A stretch of DNA of 64,000 nt from Cladochytrium replicatum (lineage: Eukaryota > Chytridiomycota > Chytridiomycetes > Cladochytriales > Cladochytriaceae). The translations under genes and the position numbers were made by a program. Location: contig JAHLKD010000020.1 of NCBI GenBank assembly GCA_025526935.1, positions 248,001 through 312,000 on the forward strand. Direction: 5' to 3'. The first letter of the stretch is position 1, and the number at the start of each line of letters is the position of its first letter. Positions 1 through 11,635 of the stretch are shown one piece after another. The notes under the pieces were generated by a model. It was not told the DNA's origin. It saw only the letters and a program-made list of their open reading frames with translations, and did not search any database.

Positions 1-734
1 ACAAAAGCATAACTTACTTCAATATTTTTCGTTATGTTTCTTCCCTACCGTTGAAGCCCAAATTGCCAAATGAATGTGGAGATCAAGATCATGGTGTTAA
101 TGAAGAGAGCAGCTTTGATCAGGTTTTCATTGAGAGAAAACGGTGTTCTCTTGCCCATGAGTTGGATGAGAAGAGCATACAAAACAAGCCGGATTCAGTT
201 ATGTCAAGTTCAGCAAGATGCAAAATCTTCTCTGAGCAGATCAGAACGAGATCGAGTGCCGTGCCATCACCATAGACGAATGCTCTGCTGTGTGCAGTGT
301 TCACAGCTCCAAAGTTTTCTATAGAAAAGTTGGCAGTTTAGCGAACACTGAGCCACTAATGTCACCCAAAACACTAAGCCATTTCGATGTGGTAATCACT
401 AGCCGTTTCACGGATCCACAAAGCTACCGTGCGAGTGCCTGTGTTTGTGGATCTCTCGGAAATCGGAAACTTGGAGGATTAATAAAGACGCCATGAAGAA
501 ATGGGGGAAATATCACGGTCGACAGCCATATCCACACATAATCCATCATTGCAACAGAACCATCATCGTTAAAGCATACGCTGGTCATCAAACAAATGGG
601 AAGGAGATTCATTTTTAATTCCCGAAACGTCACCTTTGTTTGATTTCAAGTCAGCCATTGCGCTGGAGTTTCCAACGTAGTATTGTTTGTTTATAATGAC
701 GCCAGTCTGAAATGTTGATTTCAGCCTGTGGCAA
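1..734. repeat. Left arm of inverted repeat a
   Basis: This stretch is the reverse complement of 7373-8108 with only scattered mismatches and small indels. The shared block ends abruptly on the inner side after 'cagcctgtggcaatt' (about 734 here, 7373 there). It already matches at base 1, so the arm probably continues outside the window. It encodes no gene I recognise. The longest shared reading frame gives a hydrophobic peptide of about 62 residues (minus strand 424-633 here, plus strand 7495-7683 in the other arm) containing 'MMDYVWIWLSTVIFPPFL'. No transposase or terminal target duplication is visible. Confidence 0.85.
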
Positions 735-1089
735 TTTCATCCACGGGCCGGCGCAAACATGTTTACTCTCCTATTTACAATAGGCTTGAGGAAGAGTTTA
801 TGGAAGAGCGTGATCCTTTGCTTAGGAGCACTGGAGGAGTAGAGCAGAATGACAGCGATGCTTACGCTAATGGATCTGAGGAGCAAGCGTCAGACCAGGC
901 CACGGGCTGCTTTTGTGGAGTTTGCAACCTCTTACGCGGGTGGATCAACGGGAATGGGAATGAGCTTGAGACCAGAAAACCTCTTGGCGACGAGGGGCTG
1001 TGAAAAGGAAGTGCCGAAGATGCCTCCAACGGCCCCTCCACAATTCACCATACGGTCGAGTCCAGTCGCAAACCCTTCCCGACGTGCAC
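735..1089. other. Spacer with a possible ORF remnant
   Basis: The plus strand stays open from 728 to 1003 without an ATG at its start. It would encode an acidic peptide of about 90 residues with a Cys-rich patch ('CFCGVC'). It lies directly between two repeats and matches nothing I know. It may be a remnant of an exon; I see no promoter or complete gene. Confidence 0.25.
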
Positions 1090-2470
1090 AAATTCCAAAT
1101 CACTGGTTGAGGACAGTCGAAAATATTCTCTAAAGGAGCTTCATTATTCATATTACTCTCTTAAACTATGAGCAAATACTAGAAATTCGTTTCGGAAAAT
1201 GCTTCATTAGAGTTTTTGGGCATACGGGCATATATTATGTACATTGATATATTGAAATACTGAGATACTTTGTTTTCGCTAAATGTAAACAGGTCCGACC
1301 AATCAGCCACAAACAAGCTCGTCATGAATTCCCTCCAAATCCCGAGTGCTAAGCGCTTTACATTTCCCAGCAACAGTGATTCTTGTTTGAACAATGAACT
1401 GCAGCTTGGGAGGAAAGGATTGGCATATGCTGTTGGGCATCCTCACCCCATACCTTCACTCTAACATAGTCGACCTGGTTTGGATTAATGCGAAAGTGTC
1501 TCAACCGACGACTTCACGGATCGGAGCAGATCCGGGTAATGACTATCAACAAAGACCACACCCCGGAGTATGTGGACTTGATCCTGGTGGTTTGGAAGCC
1601 CCTCGCCCGTATGGTTACCTTCTGGTAGGAGGAGGACTTATTGAGTGCGGATACGCGTGAGCCACACCCGGAGGAGTTCTGGGAGGCCAACAGCATGTAC
1701 TGGTTCTGGCCGGGAAATGTAGCAATGCACACATGCATCCAGCAGACGACAATTCCTCTTCACTGGCAGATCTGATCTCAGAGGTGGCACCATATCGTTG
1801 GTCTTCTCCAGGTCGAGATTGCCCAACAGCGGCTCCTCCTCTGCCTCTCTAGCTGCGATTAGTCTTGATTAAAAATAACTTGAGTTACGGACAACTTGCC
1901 GGACCTACCCACCTTAGCCTCTCGCGCTTTCGTGCGCCCCTCAGGATAAAACCTGTGATTGTTACTGCGGGGAAGGAGGGCCAGGAAGAAAAATGGCACC
2001 TGTGGGACTCTTGTTTGGGCTGTTTGCGCTGGTCCGCATTTGGCACAGCCGTCATTAGGTTATAGAAAATTTTAGAACACTCTAGACATGCAGACTCGTA
2101 AGGCCTGCCAATCCTTTATACATCAAGAGGGCTCATCTTTCCCGCTCAATTTCAATGAATCAATGCCCAAGTGCGAGCTCCTACATGCCTGGCATCGACT
2201 TCGTTTTACGCGGTTAGGATCTCTGCTCCGTTTGCAATATGACTACGACATGGTAGCTTAGCTTATGAGAGAGCAAAGAATCTCGTACGGAAAGACATTA
2301 AATTCACTGTTCGCTGGATAGGGCCAAGGCGTCGCTCATCTTGGACCGCCCAACCCATCGTTTAATTTTGATTCCAGGTCTGGTCGAATTCCCAGATCAG
2401 AAGTTCTTTTCTTGCGCCAGTCTGTGGAACAATGTCCAGCGGCACCTGTATCCTCGTTTGGATGCAAAAA
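1090..2470. repeat. Left arm of inverted repeat b
   Basis: In segments, this region is the reverse complement of 15815-17125. Matching blocks include 1090-1450 with 16817-17120, 1500-1600 with 16660-16750, 1945-2070 with 16244-16345, and 2260-2460 with 15820-16025. One internal part (1741-1935) matches 17832-18040 in direct orientation instead, so the arm is a mosaic. The plus strand at 1500-1620 still reads a peptide with 'PEYVDLILVVWKP', related to minus-strand peptides at 16600-16760 and 18130-18290. This suggests that a decayed protein-coding gene is part of the repeat unit. Confidence 0.75.
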
Positions 2471-2611
2471 ATTTGTCGTTTACTAGCCCCGGACATTTTC
2501 CCACCCTGAAAACCCGCGGTTGATCCACCGGTTGGATACTTGGAGCCACCAGCCGACTGTTTGAAGACGGGACCTAAAAAGGAACACGACTCCCCGATAC
2601 CACCATCAGCA

Positions 2612-5600
2612 ATGGCGGCATCTCCGCACAGCGTGCTGGATGTCGTGTCGCTGCTGAATGCTACCCTCAACCACATCATTCCCGAACCACATCGGAAGGA
2701 GCTTCGGGCAACCCTGGACGTAGTTGCCTTCACGAATCAGTTTGAGCGCCGGACATACATCCAGCTGACCAAGGGCGATACTATCATCGTTTTCGGGACG
2801 TCATCAATGGCAGATGCAGTCTTTGGACTCAACAGCAGGACGAGGGAAATTGGTGAGCGTTCTTGTCAGTAAAATGCAATCTATCCGTATATTTAAATGG
2901 CTGGAATTAGGATGGATTTCACGCTACCACCTCGAACCCCATCTTGAGGACCCGACACAACCGAACCCTGGGCAATCATATATAGCCGAGTTCGGGAACC
3001 CTGGCACGCGTGGGTCAATATCCTCATCTTCATCAATCAGTCCGTCTCCGGTACCGTCAATTCTTGGCGGTACGTCTGTGAGCTCGGCCGAGTCCAACAT
3101 CGCATTTCCTACTCCGATGAGCTCATTTTCTGTCCATACCTCCTATTCGAACGGGGGAGCGCCAGCGATCATGTCCGCATTAGACAGCACCACGATTGCA
3201 TTTTCTCACATGAGATCTTCTTCTGCTGAGAGCGGTCATAGCGAAAACGTTGCGTCGTCCAGCGGGAGTCGCGGAAGAGGAGCCGCATCAAATAACAGTT
3301 CGTCTGAGGGTTCTCTCTCTCCACCATCGGGCGGGCCAACGCCTAAAACCCGCACAGAGTCCGATCGTCGATACAAGGAAACTCGAGGACCACGCTGGCA
3401 CCTAAACTTCAAAGCGGGTCAGAAGAGGACGTTCACCAAACCCTTCCCTAAGGTTTTGGAAAGATTGTTGACCGTTTTGCATAGAAAGAATCACCCAGAT
3501 GGCTCTGTGATAGCCGTGTTCAGTGCACATGCTATGGACATCGCACGACAAAATCTCAGTAATATGAACGCTTATCAACAAAAGTCATGGCGAATATGGA
3601 CGCCTTTCGACATCAACGCGCGCTTCCATTTGATGGCAAAACAAAATGCACCACAGAGCGATTCCCAGGCTCATTTTCTGGAGATGCTGTTGATCCTCAA
3701 CGAGACCATTTTGGCTGGCCAACCCATCGACCATTTGCTGGAACTGAGTTTGGCATCACCTTCAAGCACCCCTGATGTACGTTGATCTTTCCTTAAGTTT
3801 TTTTGGACCTAACCCTCATTCTTCTTTGCAGCAAATAATTTGGCAGTTTGGTGCGCAATTGGATTTCTCTGTTTCTCCAATGTTGCTGAGCGCTGGTCCC
3901 ATATTGCCTCCGACGACACACGTCGAAGACCCATCTCTGTTTGGGATTCCCTCTATGGCGTTCCCCGACCACGCGCAGATTAACGCTGCCTTGGCATCAA
4001 CTCTACCAGCGGGATACGTCCCTGTCCAGTCCGGAACTACCGCGCCGATCACGATCAGCTTCCCGCAAGCGTTTATCACTCCATCAAATCGTGAAGCCCC
4101 GATGCCCCAGGAGGAGAAGAAGAAGCGGAAACCAAAGTTCAAGATCGGAACGTCGTGGGTCAAGAAGACGGCAAAGAATCTCAAGGATAAAGTGAAGCTT
4201 ACAGCCAAGGTAGGTGGTTATCTTGAAAAGTGGTACTGGCCAATTCTGAATGATTTTTGTGACATCAGCGAACCATAAAGAAAGGAAAGAGCAAGGCGCC
4301 CGAGAGTCCAATCGAGCACTTTGGCATTCCCGTCCCTGACACTCCTCTCTTTACGCCTACTCCCGAACCCCCAACCTCCAGCATGGTCATGGGCGACGAT
4401 GGCGTGCCGGACATCGATTATATCAGTATACCCGTCCCCGATACGACAATATACCCCCAAACACCATCTTCCCCACCAAAGAAGAAACTTCCCAATTCGA
4501 TTCTGGATGTGCTTCATTCCGCAGCGATGGACCTTTCCGATATCCCGAAACACGACCAAGTCGCGATCATGGACCTCGTATCCGAATGCAGTGAGAAGAT
4601 CTACAACATCATCAACGACTCCCCAAAAGTCACTTACACCATTCTCGACGTCTTCGTTGAAAGTGCGGTCAAAAGTTCAGATGCAATTCGCCTGTTTGCA
4701 AGGATCCTCAAAACCATCGAGGCCATGGACGTCGTCACGGACATTAGCGACTCGCTCAGTGCACAATTTATTTCTGGAGTGCAAGACGCAGAGAGCACCC
4801 CAGCAGAACGCGCCAAGATCCTTTGCGCTGCAAAATTGTATGGGGAGGTCTACGCCGTTAGCGCCGAGATCGAGACCGAAGACGAGCAAGACGAAGCGAC
4901 TTACGTGAACATGTTCTCTCTCTATGAGCTTGAAAGCTTCAACATTACATTCGAGAACTTGCTGTTTGCGATCGAGGAGAGGGAACCCAGAAACGTCATC
5001 GTGGTGGCCACGGAGGCCCTGCGTGCCGTATTTGTAGGCGCGAGCAGGCGGCTGGAGTGGGAAATTGGGAACCAGTTGCCCAATGACGAGGACGATCATC
5101 AAGCCGAAGGCGACGCCGATGTCGATGCTGGCAGCACAGACTCGCCGTTTGACAAGGGTACACCGACTCTGACCCTGAGCAGGCGTGCTATTACCATGAA
5201 ACGGACTCGCGAGACGCAAGAAGGTGCGCAGGACGCACAGAACAAGTTCAAACAGCTATTCGCTCGTCTCGTCGACCTCGTAAACTCCCCGACCATTCCC
5301 ACCTCGCTCCGCATCCGCCTTCGGAAGATCTTGAACTTGCTTCCAACCATTGAAAACGAAATCGCCGAGCAAAAGCCAAAGCCTTCGGAAGGAACCGTGT
5401 CGAGACAACAATGGGCCGCGGAGATGTTCACCCGCGCAGTTCAAAAGACTTCCGCGCTGCGATTCTTTAAGCAGATCCAGGGCTCGAAAGCCGTCGTGCC
5501 GTCCGAACGGATCCCGGAGCACGTGTACGCGCTCAACCGCATTCTGGTGCGGTGGTGGGACACCCGCGACGTGCAGATGATCGTTGTGATCGCGCGGAGC

Positions 5601-6026
5601 TTATGCAAAGGATTTTTCCCATCTGCGGCGTTCCTTGACGGAATTTTCAAACCGTTCACGACGAGTTCGGAGGACGTGGATGCACAAGTCGTGGTGGATG
5701 TGTGTAGAGTTGTTGCGGCGTTGAGGGCAGAAGGTGTGTTGGAAGTCGTGGACGTCGCGAGTGCGCTGGGAAGAGCACTTGTTGCTTTGGAAAGTGATGA
5801 CGTGAAGGGAGATCGGAAGGAAGTGCCTGCGTTTGTGTTACTCTTGAGCAAGTTGGTCGATTCTGGTGTGATCTCTATCGACGATGTTGCAAGCCTGGGC
5901 AAGGTTGACAGAGAGATTGACTATGGGGATGATGAGGAGGACAGCGAGGAAGACGATGTCGGTCCTTCGCAGCCTGAAGAAGACCAGGCGGATGACGGTC
6001 AAAGCGATTTGGCTGATCAAATGTGA
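2612..6026 (+). CDS. Large protein of unknown function, 4 exons
   Basis: I do not recognise this gene. The model joins 2612-2852, 2911-3776, 3832-4209 and 4281-6026. All introns are GT-AG and the total is 1077 codons (1076 residues). The start is the ATG at 2612; the frame is open further upstream but has no earlier ATG. Visible features are an N-terminal globular-looking region (residues 1-120), a long Ser/Gly-rich low-complexity stretch (about 150-270), a basic segment near 'PRWHLNFKAGQKRTFTKPF', Pro-rich linkers around exon junction 3/4, a helical region of about 450 residues without obvious motifs, and a very acidic tail ('DDEEDSEEDD'). No signal peptide or membrane segment is apparent, so a soluble, perhaps scaffolding, protein is likely. 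It is wedged between repeat arms, yet its frame is intact over 3.2 kb, which argues that it is functional. Confidence 0.75.
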
Positions 6027-6589
6027 AATCTAGGTGTTGCGTGATTGCTATTTTATGCGTCTTTTCTTTCACTTTGACTTTGCAACATCGAAACAAATTC
6101 CTCATATCATTATGCGAGTGTATGATCATGTCTATCTTGCATGTAATAATTGTAGTAAGCAACAAATCAAGTCATCAATTTACTACCGTAGAGACGTGCC
6201 ATCCCGAATCAACACAATCCCAACAAGAGAGCGACCATCATTGGTCACCCGTTTTCATAATGCGATTCTTTTACCTGAGCAGTCAACGCCCCTTACTCCA
6301 ACGGAAACACATCTTCAAAGCAAATATTTGGCGTGAGTTTAAGAGACATGAAAAAAAGCTTCGCACATCCGTTAACTTCATCTTTAAGGCACCTCTGTGT
6401 GTCAGCTCAAGTTTCGACTATTGTTACACGGCGTCGAGATTGTGCCCACAATAACTACAGGAGTGAATCGACAAATGCTCGGGTAACTCTCCAGCATTGA
6501 CTGTGCGAGCACTTTTGGGTCGGACGGTGCTCCAGCTTTTTTCACATAAGAGCTCACCTTGTACTCTCGAGGCTGCGATACATATTCGC
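6027..6589. other. Gene-free spacer
   Basis: This is the 3' flank of the unknown gene. It holds only short open frames on both strands and no recognisable motif. A diverged start of the membrane-protein relic that follows may lie in its last 100 bases. Confidence 0.4.
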
Positions 6590-7372
6590 TTCGATTCCGT
6601 TCGCCCCTCTTGCATGCCTTGGATGTGCTCTGGTTGTCTCTTCGTGCAAACGAACGGAATGCTGGGTGGGCATTCGTGTGATTTCATGACTGGCTTCCGC
6701 AGCGTTTCTGGTGCTGTCAGTGTTCCTTGTTTATTTCGGCTACAGTCATGCAAAGGTAGCGTGTTTGTATCTGAATCAGCCTGTTTGGATAGTTTTTGGT
6801 GTCGACGTTTTGATATGCGTTCTGCTGGTCCTGAAGTGTGCACGATGAGAGCAGAATCCGACTTTGTTGTTGAAACGGACGGCTCATTACTCGTTAAGAC
6901 TCGCGGTTGAAGGCCAAACTCCAGAAAACCTGTCGATAATGGGCAAGAACCTAAAGCAGAAGTTGAATCTGGGCAACGGCGAAAGGTTCAGTGTGCATGG
7001 TTGATGCTATGCCCTCCTGTGACACTTGGCGAACTTCGCTGCACCTTATATCAGGTTATTCGGGTCGTGGGTGCCTTCTTTTCATCTCTCCTTGCAGTCA
7101 TTATTTCTGCGATCCTATCCAATGGCTGCTCAAGGCTTTTGAATACCTCCACATTTGGTTCCACCCACCAACCCTTGGAACTTTCGCGAATCTCTCCATT
7201 GTCATTCCCGGCCGTTCTGCAGCGCTGAGACGCCCAATACCTTGCGGTGTTGCATAGCGGTGCTCTTTATGGTGTAAATCCTGCTGTTTCAGCTCGGTTC
7301 CAAAGCTCCTATAGTTTGGGATACGAGATGAGTCTGAAGGATGACAGCCTTTGAGAAGGCCCGTTGATCAAT
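6590..7372 (+). pseudogene. Relic of the local membrane-protein family (copy D)
   Basis: DNA here aligns along the plus strand with the middle of copy A. For example, 'gcatgccttggatgtgctctg' matches the coding DNA of the 'ACLGCAL' membrane segment. Bases 7080-7250 still spell a diverged 'SNGCSRLL' segment followed by the remains of the 'LSLAISGR' segment. The block just before 7372 resembles the coding DNA of the Cys-rich outer domain ('L.DD.L'). Frames change several times and there is no start. The relic is cut off sharply where inverted-repeat arm a begins at 7373, so the rearrangement that placed the arm also truncated this copy. Confidence 0.7.
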
Positions 7373-8108
7373 TGCCACAGGCTGAAATCAACATTTCAGA
7401 CTGGCTTCATTATAAACAAACAATACTTCGTTGGAAACGCCAGCGCAATGGCTGACTTGAAATCAAACAAAGGTGACGTTTCGGGAATTAAAAAATGAAT
7501 CTCCTTCCCATTTGTTTGATGACCAGCGTATGCTTTAACGATGATGGTTCTGTTGCAATGATGGATTATGTGTGGATATGGCTGTCGACCGTGATATTTC
7601 CCCCATTTCTTCATGGCGTCTTTATTAATCCTCCAAGTTTCCGATTTCCGAGAGATCCACAAACACAGGCACTCGCACGGTAGCTTTGTGGATCCGTGAA
7701 ACGGCTAGTGATTACCACATCGAAATGGCTTAGTGTTTTGGGTGACATTAGTGGCTCAGTGTTCGCTAAACTGCCAACTTTTCTATAGAAAACTTTGGAG
7801 CTGTGAACACTGCACACAGCAGAGCATTCGTCTATGGTGATGGCACGGCACTCGATCTCGTTCTGATCTGCTCAGAGAAGATTTTGCATCTTGCTGAACT
7901 TGACATAACTGAATCCGGCTTGTTTTGTATGCTCTTCTCATCCAACTCATGGGGCAAGAGAACACCGTTTTCTCTCAATGAAAATCTGATCGAAGCTGCT
8001 CTCTTCATTAACACCATGATCTTGATCTCCACATTCGTTTGGCAATTTATTCTCCAACGGTAGGGAAGAAAGATAACGAAAAATATTAAATTAAGTTAAG
8101 CTCTTGTG
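7373..8108. repeat. Right arm of inverted repeat a
   Basis: This is the reverse complement of 1-734. It retains a slightly more intact frame than the left arm, ending in a hydrophobic segment encoded at 7970-8063 ('ALFINTMILISTFVWQFIL'). The arm ends about 140 bases before the start codon of membrane-protein copy A, so it forms part of that gene's upstream region. Confidence 0.85.
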
Positions 8109-8250
8109 TCAATTCAGTGGCGTGCAGCAAGGTAGCAAGGTGCTGCATGGCGGCTAACAGAGATGCAGGGACATCCATGGCATTTACTATAAAACGGGCC
8201 CTAAAACTCTCACTTGAAAGCTGGAACACAAGCGAACTGTTAAGAGTCAG

Positions 8251-10254
8251 ATGGATTATCTTATAACCGTGCGTGTGGTGTCAACCTGGCTCAATTTCTT
8301 CTAAATTAACTTCATCTTTAAGACTGTATTCATCGATCCGGGTGTCTGGTTAGTACTGGATATCATCTTTTTGGTCCTTATCTGGAGAGCATACCGTCAT
8401 CCGTGGATTGAGTCACCTCTAGGACCGACATCTACGCTGCTGGGGCTAATCGTCCCCTCGTTTCGGAAGCTCTTCGATGGGAGATTGGAGAAGTATCTCT
8501 ACATTGGAGCAGCTATCTTACGGTCGGCAATCTGGATAGGTGGCCCATTACTTCCAACAATCGGATTTCCATGCTTTATCGTTTCGACATTTTCGTTTCT
8601 CCCGCCTCTCACAACAGTGACCCTGATCTTTGGTGCAAGGATGCCGCAATGGGACGATTGGATAATGTTGATTGCGTATGGCTTACCATACTGGGATAAC
8701 TTTCCAGACCATTTTGCACCACTCGCGTGTCTCGGATGTGCGCTTGTGGTCAAGCTGTGCTCTCGAAACGATTATATGTGGGTGACCGTCCGGGCGATAT
8801 CGTGGTTGGCTGCAGCTGCATTCCTTGTACTGTCAGTGTTGAGGATTTTGAGCCCGTACAATTCATGTGCACTCCGATCGTCGGTTGTGAACGTTATTGT
8901 TCCAGATGTTTTGATGTGGACTCTTCTGCTCCTGAAAAGTGCGCGATGGGAGCCGAATCCAACTTTAGCGAAAACTGAACCACCCAGGTCTGAACAGTAC
9001 ATGGATCTTCCGATTGACGAAGAATCATCCCTTGTCGCCCAAAACAACTCAAATCCGGGCAGCGATTCAAAAGCATTGAAGGAAAGATCAGCACCTCAGG
9101 AAATCAACAAGGCACTGCGAGTATGTCGTAAATTGGAATTCGTGCTGTTGATGCTCTACTCTATCGCTCTCCACTCTGTACTTTTCACGGCCTTTCTCTC
9201 ATTGACGATCTTTTGTGTGGCGTTGCTTGAATCAGATCAACTAATTAGAGTTGAGATTACTCTGCTTTCGTCGTGGTTGGCGTTCCTCATTTCGATGATC
9301 CTTTCCGAAGGCTTGTCGAGGCTTTTGAAAGCTGCTGTATTTGGATCCCGGGAGATGACGCCAGGAAGTTTCCCTCAGCTCTCCCTGGCAATATCGGGCC
9401 GTTCTGCAGCGTTGAAACTGAAAAAACCACAATTACTTGCTCTATTCTTATCCATAATCTTCATGGCGATCAATCCAGTTATTTCGGCTCTATTTCAATC
9501 GTCATTAATTGCAGAAAATCGGCGCTTTTATGTTGAAGAACAAGAATCAACCGCTTCATTAGGTACCGCAATTGCTCATTCAGTATCAAATGTCAGCTAC
9601 TCTTACTTGGCTTGGGAGGGAAGCTGCTCCGTTCGTAACGGGACGGCATCCAGATTTGAGACAGAACAGTGCAAGGCGCCGTTTTGGAAACTGCAGGATG
9701 ACAATCTCTGCAACGGCCTCTTGAAAAGGGGTTCCCTGCGCGGATACAGCACGGTCCTGTCAGGATTTGGATCGGGTCGATGCATATTTAGTGGACCGCT
9801 TTTCTCGACATTCCAGACAAGCGTTACGATCAACAACACAATATACTACGGAAACGTCTCTGCAACCGCTGATGTCGCATTGAACACAGTGGCGTTGTTT
9901 CGGAACTTCACCGTAACTTTGCTGCCCGCTTGTAATAGTACACGCTGCCCGACCAATGTCACTTATTGCCAGATTAGTGGGCTATGCGTCGGTTCGGACG
10001 TTGACCGGGGAAGAAAGACGATCGAGTTGAGTTTGAATGGGGCTACATACTTCCAGCTCCAGGTCTATCATGTCGGAATGTATCTCCCCTTGCTTAATTT
10101 TGTTATAGCTGTCATTGCGTTTGTGTGGCCAATGTTTGCGATTCGAGATCTTGATACTCCAATCGTCCTGGAACCCGTGCAATCACTGCCAGGCTCCCAG
10201 AACTCATCCCACGAGGTTCAGAAAAATCAAAAAATATCCGAATTCATATCGTAG
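8251..10254 (+). CDS. Multi-pass membrane protein, family copy A
   Basis: I do not recognise the family. The model is a tiny first exon 8251-8268 (MDYLIT), a 54-base GT-AG intron with a good branch site, and exon 8323-10254, giving 649 residues. About seven hydrophobic segments lie in the first 220 residues, with conserved 'FGARMPQWDDWI' and 'ACLGCALVV' between them. They end at 'SARWEPNP', followed by a soluble linker of about 70 residues. Three more membrane segments carry 'LLESDQLIRVEI', 'GLSRLLKA' and 'LSLAISGRSAALKLKK'. Then comes a 180-residue outer domain with paired cysteines ('WEGSCS', 'QCKAPFW', 'GSGRC') and many N-glycosylation sequons, and a last membrane segment 'AFVWPMF.IRDLDT'. 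Compared with copies B and C, one base is missing near 10168. The annotated C-terminus is therefore out of frame, while the family tail continues in another frame to about 10285. Plasma-membrane or endomembrane location is inferred. Confidence 0.75.
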
Positions 10255-10285
10255 ATGGAACTGAATTGCTTCAAATTGGAGATTG

Positions 10286-11635
10286 ACGACGCACAAAATA
10301 AGCGAACATACTTCTTTCATTTACCTTTCCTTTTCTTGTAAGTGGGGGGGGGGGGGAGTTATTCTGTCATGTTTTTCACATTCTTTTTGTTTTCACTATC
10401 ACTATTTCGTTTTTTACCTATTGAACACCGGTTTATTCTGTAATATCCTTCGCAAAAGTCTTCATTGATAACCACCTAGTTAATTATTATTAGTCTAATT
10501 AATATCCGAATCATAGTACCAGTTAAACAGCCCCCCTACAATTCCCTTGTAACTCTAAGGGCCTAATTTATATTTTCTACCATTAATAGTCAGATTAGCT
10601 TAAATAGTAGTATTGGATATTCTATTTTAATATTAAATAATTAGTTTCCGAAAGGGAGTAAATAATTATAACTTAAGGTTGTAAGCCTGTTCCCAAGTAG
10701 TATCACAAGCAAACGCATACGGATGCAGAAGGCAGAATCAAAATAGAGGTGAACATTATTTTGACAAGATGTATTCAACAAGATGTATTCAACAAGTCTT
10801 CTGTTTCATTTGTGTACTTTTCTTTGTCGTGATCGAATTTCCCACATGACACGGACCAGTCGGTTTCTGCAGCTAAAGCCTGCACCGATACCATGAAAAT
10901 GGCAAGTCGTTGATTGTTGGCCCACCATGATTAAAACAGTTATCATACTTAAAGTGCATGGTGGAAGTGAATGTAAACTTCATGCGATTTCTCTGATCTG
11001 TGATAGAAAATTTTGTGTGGGAAAGGGTCAAACTCATGCTCGCGGAGTACATCAACTGTTCCCAAATAGCATTTACAATCCAACATGAGGGAGCGCTGGT
11101 CTGTCGGTCACACAGGCACAGCAGGCAATCAACACTATCGCTGTGCCGTGTACGCAAGCTGGGTCCATTCTCACACATTGATATTTCGAGGAAATGGCGG
11201 CGGTGCCGTTCACACCGTTTGACACTGCGGCCGACATGTAGAACTCCCTCACATTTCCTGCTATTTAAGCGAGCATAACATCCCCATTATTCAACCAAAG
11301 AAATACTCGAGTAGATTCTCATGACAAACATTGTTTGTCCTCACTTCTTCTCTGACTCCCCCATTGGCCGGGAGGGGTCAAACCTGGGTACTCGAGCGCT
11401 TAATGCTTTCATCCCTTTCATTTATCACCAGGTTGCAGTTGTAAGCCTGCTGATGATGAAAGGCTTGATAGCACACCACAGCTCGGCCATCTGTCATCCT
11501 GTCATTGGCTCGCGTGATCCAATAGCTTCATCTTTCTTAATTTTCTGCTGGTTGGATGCAGATCAATGAACATCGGCATGTCATAGTGCGGACGGAAAAA
11601 ATTACATTAAATGCCAAGATATACATCACCAACGA
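10286..11635. other. Gene-free region with AT-rich island
   Basis: A run of G residues lies at about 10346-10357. Bases 10440-10690 are strikingly A/T-rich, full of 'taattatta'-like words, unlike the surrounding DNA. A 14-base unit 'acaagatgtattca' is repeated in tandem at about 10763-10793. The rest (10850-11635) contains only short shadow frames. No gene or RNA is recognised. Confidence 0.5.

Noticed and set aside
8371-8373. TTG at 8371 as the start of membrane copy A
   Set aside because: The family N-terminus continues upstream ('WLVLDIIFLV') and joins an ATG exon at 8251 through a normal intron.
10769-10797. Short tandem repeat considered as a CRISPR-like array
   Set aside because: There are only two 14-base units with no spacers, in a eukaryotic genome.
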